Positions 40,337 through 47,530 of a stretch of DNA of 64,000 nucleotides are shown in pieces. The notes beneath the pieces are model-generated. The model did no database searches. It was not told the origin of the DNA and saw only the letters and a list, made by a program, of their open reading frames with translations. The stretch lies in NCBI GenBank assembly GCA_963837325.1, contig CAWIMV010000002.1:124001-188000 (forward strand), given 5' to 3'. Every line of letters begins with the position of its first letter. The first letter of the stretch is position 1. A program made the position numbers and the translations under genes. This DNA is from CAVQKZ01 sp963837325. Its GTDB lineage: Bacteria > Actinomycetota > Actinomycetes > Mycobacteriales > Jatrophihabitantaceae.

Positions 40337-42070
40337 ATGACATCGTCGTTCACGCAACGCCCCAGCGGTATGCCCTGTCACCGCTACCGGCCCTTTCCGC
40401 CCGTCGACCTGCCTGATCGCCAATGGCCCACCCGCACGATCACCGCGGCGCCGCGCTGGCTGTCCACCGACCTGCGCGACGGCAACCAGGCCCTGATCGA
40501 TCCCATGAACGCCGCCCGCAAGCACGCCATGTTCGACCTGCTGGTGCGGATGGGTTACAAGGAGATCGAAGTCGGCTTCCCAGCCGCCAGCCAGACCGAT
40601 TTCGACTTCATCCGCAGCCTGATCGAGGGCGACCGGATCCCCGACGACGTCCGCATCTCGGTGCTGACCCAGGCCCGGGAAGAACTCATCGAGCGCACGG
40701 TCACGTCACTCGTCGGTGCCGATCAAGCAACCGTCCACATGTACAACGCCGCCGCCCCGGTGTTCCGCCGCGTCGTCTTCGGCTGGCCGGGCGACGGCCG
40801 GGCCCAGTGCCGCGCGGTCGCCGTCGACGGCATTCAGGCGATCATGAAGTACGCCGACATTTATCTCCCGGGTACCGAGTTCGGGCTCGAGTACTCCCCC
40901 GAGATCTTCATGGACACCGAGCTCGACTTCAGCCTGGAGATCTGCGAAGGCGTCATGGACGTGTGGCAACCGGGCCCGGACCGCGAGATCGTGCTGAACC
41001 TGCCGTGCACGGTCGAACGGTCGACCCCGAATGTCTACGCCGACCAGATCGAATGGATGTCGCGGCACTTCTCGCGGCGCGAGCACATCTGCCTGTCCGT
41101 GCACACCCACAACGACCGCGGGACGGCCACGGCCGACGCCGAACTCGCGGTGCTGGCCGGCGCGCAGCGCATCGAGGGCTGCCTGTTCGGCAATGGGGAG
41201 CGTTCCGGCAACGTCGACCTCGTGACCCTGGGGCTGAACCTGTACAGCCAGGGCATCGACCCCATGATCGACTTCAGTGACATCGACGAGATCCGTCGCA
41301 CCGCCGAGTACTGCAACCGCATCAACGTCCACGAGCGGCATCCGTACGCCGGCGACCTGGTCTACACGTCGTTCAGCGGGTCGCATCAGGACGCGATCAA
41401 GAAGGGCTTCGACGATCTGGAGCGCGCCGCCGCCGATGCCGGCCAACCAATGGGTGCGATGCCGTGGCAGCTCCCGTACCTGCCGATCGACCCGAAGGAT
41501 GTCGGCCGCTCCTACGAGGCGGTCATCCGGGTGAACTCGCAGTCCGGCAAGGGCGGCGTCGCCTACATCATGAAGAGCGACCACCATCTCGATCTCCCCC
41601 GCCGACTGCAGATCGAGTTCAGCCATGTCATCCAGCAGCACACCGACGGCGAAGGCGGCGAGGTCGACGCCGCGCTGATGTGGCAGATCTTCGAATCCGA
41701 ATACCTCGCGCCGGGCGCCTTCGAACTCGTGAAGTTCAGCTCGACCAGCGACGAAGGCATCGAGCGGGTGTCGACGACCGTGCGCGCGTTCGGCACGGAG
41801 CACACGCTCAACGGCGTCGGCAACGGCCCGATCGCATCGTTCTGCGAGGCGCTGTCAGCGGTCGACCTCGGGCTGGGTGGGCTGCACGTGCGGGTGCTGG
41901 ACTACGCCGAGCACGCCCTCACCGCCGGCCGCGATGCCGAAGCTGCCGCCTACCTCGAGATCGAAGTCGGCGACCGCGTGCTGTGGGGTGTCGGAGTCAG
42001 TGAGTCGATCGTGCAGGCATCACTGCGCGGCGTGATCAGCGCATTGAACCGGGCCGCCCGCGACCGCTGA
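40337..42070 (+). CDS. leuA: 2-isopropylmalate synthase
   Basis: First committed enzyme of leucine synthesis, condensing acetyl-CoA with 2-oxoisovalerate (577 aa, long type II form of Actinobacteria). The catalytic HMGL-like barrel begins PRWLSTDLRDGNQALIDPM near residue 42 with the metal-binding Asp. The His pair is in LSVHTHNDRGTA near 257 and GNGERSGNVDL near 291 closes the barrel. The C-terminal regulatory domain (about 445-577) binds leucine in relatives. ATG 40337 has TTGGAG at 40323-40328, which lies inside a sequestering hairpin, consistent with leader-peptide control. Confidence 0.95.
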   Translation: MTSSFTQRPSGMPCHRYRPFPPVDLPDRQWPTRTITAAPRWLSTDLRDGNQALIDPMNAARKHAMFDLLVRMGYKEIEVGFPAASQTDFDFIRSLIEGDRIPDDVRISVLTQAREELIERTVTSLVGADQATVHMYNAAAPVFRRVVFGWPGDGRAQCRAVAVDGIQAIMKYADIYLPGTEFGLEYSPEIFMDTELDFSLEICEGVMDVWQPGPDREIVLNLPCTVERSTPNVYADQIEWMSRHFSRREHICLSVHTHNDRGTATADAELAVLAGAQRIEGCLFGNGERSGNVDLVTLGLNLYSQGIDPMIDFSDIDEIRRTAEYCNRINVHERHPYAGDLVYTSFSGSHQDAIKKGFDDLERAAADAGQPMGAMPWQLPYLPIDPKDVGRSYEAVIRVNSQSGKGGVAYIMKSDHHLDLPRRLQIEFSHVIQQHTDGEGGEVDAALMWQIFESEYLAPGAFELVKFSSTSDEGIERVSTTVRAFGTEHTLNGVGNGPIASFCEALSAVDLGLGGLHVRVLDYAEHALTAGRDAEAAAYLEIEVGDRVLWGVGVSESIVQASLRGVISALNRAARDR

Positions 42071-42179
42071 GCGACGCCCGGGAGACAGCCATTCGGCCAG
42101 CCTCATGCCGCCGCGGGACCAAAGCTGTCACGATCTGCGACGACACCGTCGACGATCATGAACGCCCCAGGAGGGCAGG

Positions 42180-42815
42180 ATGACCCAGCCGGACGACCCG
42201 TTCCAGAAGCAGCCGCCGCCCGCGAGCGGCGAACCGGCGGGGCCGCCGCAGGGCGGCTACTCCTCCCCGCCGCCGCAGGGTGAAAGCTACCCGCCCCCGC
42301 CGCCGGAAGGTGGCTATGCCCCACCGGCGCCGCAGGGCTACGCCGCCGCCCCGCCGCCGCCGCCGCAGGGCTACGGTGCGGCTCCGCAGGGATACGGGCC
42401 GCCAGGAACGTACTTCGACCAGCGGAGCGGCTTGAATCTGCCCAACGGAACGACTCTCGCCAGCCCGGGCAAGCGCATCGGCGCCTACCTGCTCGAACTT
42501 GTGCTCTTCGTCGTCACGCTCGTGATCGGCTACCTCGTCTGGATGTTGATCGCCTGGACCAAGGGCCAATCACCGGCGAAGCAGGTGCTCAAGATGCGCG
42601 TCTATCGGCCAACCGAAGGCCGAGTTGCCGGGTTCGGCATCATGGCGCTGCGCCAGATCATCGGTGGAATCGTCGAGGGAATCCTGTCTTTCGTCACCGA
42701 GTTGATCTCGTTCATCATGATGATCTCGTCCAAGGACCACAAGGCGATCCATGACCACATCGCGGGCACGGTCGTCCTCGACGACCCCAACGAAGTGCTC
42801 GCACCGCGGAAGTAG
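42180..42815 (+). CDS. RDD family membrane protein with proline-rich N-terminus
   Basis: 211 aa. Residues 1-80 are a low-complexity Pro/Gly/Tyr/Gln tract with repeated PPQGY units. The RDD-type membrane domain follows, with the first family Arg in PGKRIGAYLLELVLF (about 97-111) and a second hydrophobic pair at about 105-127 and 155-180. Near the end lie KDHKAIHDHIAGTVVLDDP, the conserved closing motif of RDD proteins. Function is unknown; some relatives are transporters or protein anchors. AGGAGGGCAGG provides a strong ribosome site. Convergent with the mycosin gene. Confidence 0.83.
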   Translation: MTQPDDPFQKQPPPASGEPAGPPQGGYSSPPPQGESYPPPPPEGGYAPPAPQGYAAAPPPPPQGYGAAPQGYGPPGTYFDQRSGLNLPNGTTLASPGKRIGAYLLELVLFVVTLVIGYLVWMLIAWTKGQSPAKQVLKMRVYRPTEGRVAGFGIMALRQIIGGIVEGILSFVTELISFIMMISSKDHKAIHDHIAGTVVLDDPNEVLAPRK

Positions 42816-42838
42816 CCGGCTGCCGGGATCGTCGCCAG

Positions 42839-44218
42839 TCAGTGGGGCGACGGTCCCGGGTTGGGTCTTGGCTTCGGGGGGGCGCTGAGGTCGCGCCAGA
42901 CCAGTGCATCCCCGTCGGGCGCGGGTGGCAGCGCCTCGCGCCCGGCCGCGACCGGCTCGGCCGCCGGCAGCATGGAGCCGGGGCGGCGGCGCCGACGCAA
43001 CCCGGCGGCCACGGCCAGTGCGATCAGAGCGACCAGGCCGGCCGCGGCGATCGCGATCCCGGTCAGTACTCGCGGCACGAACAACCGCGGTGCCTTGCCG
43101 ATCGAGAACCGGCCGAGTGATTGGCGCGGGACGGCGGCTGGGGCCGGAGGCGCAACGCTTGCCCCCCGCAGCGCCTGCTCGCGGGCGCGGAACGGTTCGG
43201 CCGCGGCCGCGACCGGATCCGGCGCGCTGGCTGGGACGGCCTCGGTGACCGCGCGGTAGGCGTCCAAGAGGCCGTACCCGACGCCAGTGTCGCGTCGGGC
43301 ATGGTGTTGATCGAGAGTCGCGAGCACTCGGGCCACGACTTGGCTGCCGGTCAGTCGCGGGTACTTCGACCACACCAGGGCGATGGCCGCAGATGCGATC
43401 GCGGTGGCCTGGCTCGTGCCGTCGCCGGCGTAGGCCGAGCCCCTGGTGCGGCTCAACGAGGCAACGGCGACGCCGGGCGCGCCGAGCGTTACGTACCGGT
43501 GGCGCGAGGAGAAGGCCGCGACGGAGCCGCCCTGATCGACGGCTCCGACCGCGACGACGCCGAGGCAGACACCGGGTTCCTCGACGGCGTTCGTGCTCAG
43601 CCCGTTGTTCCCGGCCGCCGCCAGCAGCACGGCACCGCGACTGAGCGCGTAATAGATCGCCGACTGTTCCGCGGCCGGGCAGGGCACCTTGTCGGTGGAC
43701 GGATCGCGCGCTCCACCCAGCGACATGCTGATGACCTTGCCGCCGTGGTCGACCGCCCAGCGGATTGCCTCGGCCAGATGATCGTCGGGGTTCGCATCGG
43801 TGGTGCCGGCCAGCGGCAGCGCGACCGACAAGACCTTGGCGTCCGGCGCCAGTCCGGTGATGCCCAGCAGACCCGGCCGGCCGACCATGATGGAGGCCAT
43901 CGCGGTGCCGTGGCCGAAATCCTTCACGTCGCGGTCGATCCGACCGTCGCCGCCCGCGCCGAAGTCCCGACCCGGTAGCACCCGCCCGGCCAACTCGGGC
44001 AGGCTGGCGTTCACACCGGTGTCGATCTCGGCGATCGTGATGCCCTGGCCGCGTGCGCCGCCGTGCCACAGGTCGGTGACGTGCCAGTTGTCGAACCAGT
44101 ACTCCGGAGCGTTGGCCGGACCCGGTGCGCCGTGCGCAGCCGGCGCGGCCGTGGCGACGAGGAGCCCGGCGGTGACCAGGGCCGCGATCCGCAGCCGCCC
44201 GGGCCGGGCCGCCGTCAC
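42839..44218 (-). CDS. mycosin-like subtilisin-family serine protease (S8)
   Basis: Membrane-anchored serine protease, 459 aa. A signal peptide occupies about 1-30. The catalytic triad is intact: Asp 66 in AEIDTGVN, His 103 in FGHGTAMAS and Ser 269 in GTSQATA, with the oxyanion Asn near 204 in AAAGNNG. After a Pro/Ala linker, a membrane helix lies at about 395-415, followed by an RRRRR stop-transfer and a cytosolic Pro-rich tail. This is the layout of MycP proteases of type VII secretion. No EccB/C/D, PPE or WXG100 genes are in the window. It overlaps the upstream gene by 4 bases. Confidence 0.85.
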   Translation of the reverse strand: MTAARPGRLRIAALVTAGLLVATAAPAAHGAPGPANAPEYWFDNWHVTDLWHGGARGQGITIAEIDTGVNASLPELAGRVLPGRDFGAGGDGRIDRDVKDFGHGTAMASIMVGRPGLLGITGLAPDAKVLSVALPLAGTTDANPDDHLAEAIRWAVDHGGKVISMSLGGARDPSTDKVPCPAAEQSAIYYALSRGAVLLAAAGNNGLSTNAVEEPGVCLGVVAVGAVDQGGSVAAFSSRHRYVTLGAPGVAVASLSRTRGSAYAGDGTSQATAIASAAIALVWSKYPRLTGSQVVARVLATLDQHHARRDTGVGYGLLDAYRAVTEAVPASAPDPVAAAAEPFRAREQALRGASVAPPAPAAVPRQSLGRFSIGKAPRLFVPRVLTGIAIAAAGLVALIALAVAAGLRRRRRPGSMLPAAEPVAAGREALPPAPDGDALVWRDLSAPPKPRPNPGPSPH

Positions 44219-45183
44219 CGGTCGTCCTCCGTCCAGGTGACGGTGGTGGGGGCCGTCGCGTACGCGGTGGCCCGAAGTGGCAGCGTCACCACGCCCGTCC
44301 GAGCGATCGGCTGGTTCTCGAAGTCGAGCGCGGTGTAGTGGGCGCGAATGCTCAGCTGCCCGCTGATCGTGATGAGTCCGCGCGAGGTGGCGGCCAGCTT
44401 GACCGAGGCGACCTGGCGCACGTCCGCCGCGCGCACGCTCGCCCGCACCGTGCCAGGAACGGCCCGGCTCGATGGCACGGGGCAGCGTGGGTCGGCCCGC
44501 GCGCCGCCGGACAGACAGTTGCGCAGCGCCGCCACGACCGCCGCCTCAGTGGCTCGGCGTCCTTCGGCCGTGACCTGCACGGACAGGTCCATGGTGTCGT
44601 GCGCATCGAGGTCGACGCTGCGCGTGGTCGGGGCCAGCCGTAGGTACGGCGTGTCGAATGTGATCGGGAGCGCGCCGGGGAACACGAGCACGGTGCCTTC
44701 GGGCACGGCGCCGCCGAGGACGGTGGCCCGGTCGCTGGCCTGCTGCAGTTGCAGTTCGGTGGTGGCTGCCGTCCGCTCCAGTCGCCACGAACCCTTGTGC
44801 CGTCGCACCGCAATGTCGTCGGAGACGTGCTGCGTGCTATCGGCGAAGTCGAGGTCATACGCCACGGTGACTTTGGCGGTGTCCCCGGAGCGCTGCGTCC
44901 CGGCGATCCGCACGTGTCGAATCGGCGCGATCTTGCGTTGCGCGCGCAGCACGGTGGACGTGAGCAGTTCGTGCGGTCCGGCGGGCAGATCTCCGAAGCC
45001 GAGCGCGGCGGGTGCATTGCCTCGGGCGAGCGCAGCGAAGTAGCCCTTGACCGCGCCGTCCGGGCCGGCTGTGGCAGCGTAGGTCACGTAGGCGAAGGCG
45101 CCGCCGCCGACGAAGGCGACCAGCGCGGCGAGCACGGCAACCCAGAACAGCCCGCGGTGGCGGCCCACCCCACGGTCGAGCAT
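44215..45183 (-). CDS. single-pass membrane protein of unknown function, coupled to the mycosin
   Basis: 322 aa. One membrane helix at about 12-36 (LFWVAVLAALVAFVGGGAFA) with a short cytosolic N-terminus, and a long extracytoplasmic part with alternating hydrophobic strands. NTF2-like character is possible around 40-150 (VKGYFAALARGN start). I do not recognise the family. Its stop overlaps the mycosin start (ATGA), so the two are co-translated, and the product may be a partner, substrate or assembly factor of the protease. It begins 7 bases upstream of the recR stop region, in the same direction. Confidence 0.7.
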   Translation of the reverse strand: MLDRGVGRHRGLFWVAVLAALVAFVGGGAFAYVTYAATAGPDGAVKGYFAALARGNAPAALGFGDLPAGPHELLTSTVLRAQRKIAPIRHVRIAGTQRSGDTAKVTVAYDLDFADSTQHVSDDIAVRRHKGSWRLERTAATTELQLQQASDRATVLGGAVPEGTVLVFPGALPITFDTPYLRLAPTTRSVDLDAHDTMDLSVQVTAEGRRATEAAVVAALRNCLSGGARADPRCPVPSSRAVPGTVRASVRAADVRQVASVKLAATSRGLITISGQLSIRAHYTALDFENQPIARTGVVTLPLRATAYATAPTTVTWTEDDR

Positions 45184-45189
45184 TGCGGT

Positions 45190-45789
45190 TCAGTCCACCC
45201 GGCGGCGGCCCGAGAAGGCCCGGCCGAGGGTTACCTCGTCGGCGTATTCGAGGTCGCCGCCGACGGGCAACCCGCTCGCCAGTCGGCTGACCGTCAGCTC
45301 CATCGGAGAGATCAGCCGAGCCAGGTAGGTGGCCGTTGCTTCGCCCTCGAGGTTCGGGTCGGTGGCGAGGATCAGTTCGGTGACCACACCGTCGCGCAGC
45401 CGGGCCAGCAGTTCGCGAATGCGCAGGTCGTCGGGGCCGACTCCATCGATCGGGCTGATCGCGCCGCCCAGCACGTGGTAGCGACCGCGGAACTCGCGGG
45501 TGCGCTCGACGGCCAGGACGTCCTTGGGTTCCTCGACGACGCAGATGACGGTGGGGTCGCGGCGGTCGTCGGTGCAGATGCGGCACTGCTCGGACTCGGA
45601 GACGTTGCCGCAGATCGTGCAGAACTTGACGTCGTTCTTGACCCGAACCAACGTGCTGGCCAGCCGCTCGACGTCGTCGGATTCCGACGCGAGCAGGTGG
45701 AACGCGATGCGCTGCGCGCTCTTGGGCCCGACGCCGGGCAGTCGACCCAGCTCGTCGATGAGGTCCTGGACCGCGCCTTCGTACATCAT
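45190..45789 (-). CDS. recR: recombination mediator protein RecR
   Basis: RecFOR pathway protein, 199 aa, the normal length. The helix-hairpin-helix motif GRLPGVGPKSAQRIAFHLL lies near residue 16, the zinc finger FCTICGNVSESEQCRIC at about 57-73, and the Toprim domain follows with VICVVEEPKDVLAVE near 83 and ATDPNLEGEATATYL near 147. A longer open frame to 46032 is a shadow over ybaB. ATG 45789 (MMYEG) has a second ATG 3 bases later. It follows ybaB by 25 bp, the usual dnaX-ybaB-recR order. Confidence 0.95.
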   Translation of the reverse strand: MMYEGAVQDLIDELGRLPGVGPKSAQRIAFHLLASESDDVERLASTLVRVKNDVKFCTICGNVSESEQCRICTDDRRDPTVICVVEEPKDVLAVERTREFRGRYHVLGGAISPIDGVGPDDLRIRELLARLRDGVVTELILATDPNLEGEATATYLARLISPMELTVSRLASGLPVGGDLEYADEVTLGRAFSGRRRVD

Positions 45790-45814
45790 CGGCGGACTAC
45801 CCGCGCGGTTCGGC

Positions 45815-46165
45815 TCACAGGCCGGGCAGGCCGAGGCCGCCGAGCCCTGCGCCACCCGCGAGCGGGCCCATCTTCTCGCTGGCGATCTCGCCGACCAGCC
45901 GTCCGGCATCGCGGACGGCCGCCACGACCAGGTCCTGCAGAGTCTCGACGTCGTCGGGGTCGACGGCCTGGGGGTCGATGGTGACGGCCATGAGCTCGCC
46001 CGATCCGCGCATGGTGGCGGTGACCAGCCCACCGCCCGCGTGACCGGTGACTTCGGTCTGGGTGAGCTCCTCCTGGGCAGCCGCGAGCTGTTGCTGCATC
46101 TTCTGGGCCTGCTTCATCAGCTGCTGCATGTTCGGCTGACCGCCGAATCCGCCCTGCGAACTCAC
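45815..46165 (-). CDS. YbaB/EbfC nucleoid-associated protein
   Basis: Small DNA-binding nucleoid protein, 116 aa. Start rich in Gln and Met (PNMQQLMKQAQKMQQQLAAAQ), followed by the central TVTGHAGGGLVTATM-like strand (EVTGHAGGGLVTATMRGSGEL near 37) and a short C-terminal glycine-rich tail (GAGLGGLGLPGL). Length and order match the family. Upstream of recR on the same strand, as in most bacteria. The divergent space to the amidase gene holds a very long hairpin (46226-46292). Confidence 0.92.
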   Translation of the reverse strand: MSSQGGFGGQPNMQQLMKQAQKMQQQLAAAQEELTQTEVTGHAGGGLVTATMRGSGELMAVTIDPQAVDPDDVETLQDLVVAAVRDAGRLVGEIASEKMGPLAGGAGLGGLGLPGL

Positions 46166-46225
46166 GCCGTGCTCCTCACCTGCCTCGGGCCTTCAGGGTA
46201 ACCGCCGCCGGTCCCCCTTTCCGTT

Positions 46226-46292
46226 GGGTGACGTATTCCCATGATCAGAGACGGCGATTATTGCCGTCTCTGATCATGGGAGTACGTCACTC
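46226..46292. repeat. long near-perfect hairpin (30-bp stem, 7-base loop) in a divergent intergenic region
   Basis: Arms 46226-46255 and 46263-46292 pair over 30 positions with two G-T wobbles and no mismatches; the loop is GATTATT. It stands between the starts of ybaB (minus) and the amidase (plus), so it is not placed as an ordinary terminator. The core CATGATCAGAGACGGC has no similarity to the 68-bp palindromes except the shared TGATCA. Confidence 0.9.
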
Positions 46293-46324
46293 GGCCGGTG
46301 GGGCGGATGTGCGAGGGTGACGGC

Positions 46325-47230
46325 ATGCGCGGCATCGTCGTCCTGGTCGCAGTCGGCGCGCTGCTCGCCGGCTGCACGTCGACGCAGGGCGGCCGGGGTT
46401 CGGCGGTCCGTAGCTCCGCGGTGCCTGTGCCTGCGCCCGCGTCCAGTACATCCACTGCGTCCAGTCCGTCCACTTCCCCGACTGTGCGGGCGCCGCGGAC
46501 GTCGCATGCGCCGGCTACTCGGCCGACGACGGCGCGTCCGGCCGTACCCAGGGTGTCCTTCCCGCCCGGGTCCGGACCACTGATCGCCCTCAATCCCGGG
46601 CACAACGGGGGCAACGGCGCGCATCCGGCCGAGATCAACCGGCTGGTGCCCGCCGACCGGGCCGGCCACCGCAAGGCCTGCGACACGACCGGGACCAACA
46701 CCGACGCCGGCTACCCGGAGCACGCCTTCAACTGGGACGTGACCCTGCGGGTCCGGGCACTGTTGCAGGCGCATGGCGTGCGCGTGATCCTGACTCGGCC
46801 GGACGATAACGGCGTAGGGCCGTGCGTCGACGCGCGGGCGGCGATCGGCAACGAGCCGGGGGTGGCCGCCGTCGTCTCAATCCACGCCGACGGTGCCGGC
46901 GCTGGCGGACACGGCTTTCACGTCTGCGAGGACAGCCAACCGCCTGCTGGCGCGGCCGTCGCCGCCCGATCGCATCAGCTCACGGTTGCCGTCCACGACG
47001 CGCTGCTGCGCGGTTCGGGGCTGACCACGTCGACGTACCTCGGCGCGAACGGCTACTTCCCGCGAGCCGACCTGGCCGGGCTGAACCTGGCGACGGTACC
47101 GGCGAGCTTTCTCGAGCTCGGCAACATGCGCAATGCCGGCGACGCCGCACTGCAGAGCTCAGCCGCGGGCCGGCAACGAATCGCAGCGGCGGTAGCGGCC
47201 GGCATTCTGCACTACCTCGGGGGACGTTGA
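46325..47230 (+). CDS. lipoprotein N-acetylmuramoyl-L-alanine amidase (Rv3717-like)
   Basis: Zinc amidase (amidase_3) that cuts between MurNAc and the stem peptide, 301 aa from ATG 46325. The signal peptide ends in a lipobox LLAGC at about 12-16, so it is probably membrane-anchored by lipid. A Ser/Thr/Pro/Arg linker spans about 20-85. The catalytic domain has the zinc His in ALNPGHNGGN near 94, a metal Glu near 139 (YPEHAFN), IHADG near 195 and the catalytic Glu in FLELGNMRN near 265. The same gene lies between ybaB and dnaX in Mycobacterium, as I know it. The ATG is 33 bases after the long hairpin. Confidence 0.88.
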   Translation: MRGIVVLVAVGALLAGCTSTQGGRGSAVRSSAVPVPAPASSTSTASSPSTSPTVRAPRTSHAPATRPTTARPAVPRVSFPPGSGPLIALNPGHNGGNGAHPAEINRLVPADRAGHRKACDTTGTNTDAGYPEHAFNWDVTLRVRALLQAHGVRVILTRPDDNGVGPCVDARAAIGNEPGVAAVVSIHADGAGAGGHGFHVCEDSQPPAGAAVAARSHQLTVAVHDALLRGSGLTTSTYLGANGYFPRADLAGLNLATVPASFLELGNMRNAGDAALQSSAAGRQRIAAAVAAGILHYLGGR

Positions 47231-47311
47231 CGGCGGACTTCGCCGAACGACCCGGCGCGCCGCGCTGGCGAGCGCCTCGGTCGAGGCCGCAGCTGCCACG
47301 TCGTTCGCCCA

Positions 47312-47379
47312 CGTTGATCAACTCGCGCCTGGTGAGCGGTTTTCGGCGAAACCGCGCACCTAACGCGAGTTGATCAACG
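47312..47379. repeat. 68-bp palindromic repeat element, copy B
   Basis: Perfect 16-bp terminal inverted repeats (CGTTGATCAACTCGCG). Inside, GGTG/CACC and an inner 7-bp stem GCGGTTT/AAACCGC with a 6-base loop make nearly the whole element fold as one hairpin. Copy A is the reverse complement of this one with about 5 differences. Confidence 0.9.
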
Positions 47380-47430
47380 AACGGGACGGCGACGGGCTCG
47401 AACCGCCGGTTGATCAACGAACGGGACGGC
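47369..47430. repeat. 22-bp direct repeat pair, half-copy of the palindrome end
   Basis: Two identical 22-bp units (47369-47390 and 47409-47430) at a 40-bp period begin with the GTTGATCAACG arm end and continue into ACGGGACGGC. The second unit has no left arm, so it is a truncated element end. Confidence 0.85.
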
Positions 47431-47454
47431 AGGGGCGGCGGCGGGCTGGAACGT

Positions 47455-47522
47455 CGTTGATCAACTCACGTCCAGTGAGCGGTTGGCCGCGAAAGCGCGC
47501 AGCTAACGCGAGTTGATCAACG
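47455..47522. repeat. 68-bp palindromic repeat element, copy C
   Basis: Same length and arms as copy B with one arm mismatch (A at arm position 14). The inner loop is more diverged: about 59 of 68 bases match B by eye. Confidence 0.88.
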
Positions 47523-47530
47523 AAAAGGGG

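Larger units (their letters stand above)
47231..47530. other. 300-bp convergent intergenic region built of repeats
   Basis: The gap between the amidase and dnaX has no gene. It contains two 68-bp palindromes (47312-47379 and 47455-47522) and a 22-bp direct repeat at 47369-47390 and 47409-47430. The second direct-repeat copy starts with the terminal half-arm of the palindrome. Confidence 0.9.

Noticed and set aside
42839..45183. A type VII secretion locus
   Set aside because: Only the mycosin-like protease is present; no Ecc, WXG100 or PPE genes are in the window.
29228..47522. The repeated palindromes considered as a CRISPR array
   Set aside because: Only three copies, 18 kb apart or with unequal spacing, inverted orientation, no cas genes, and the repeat is itself a full hairpin.
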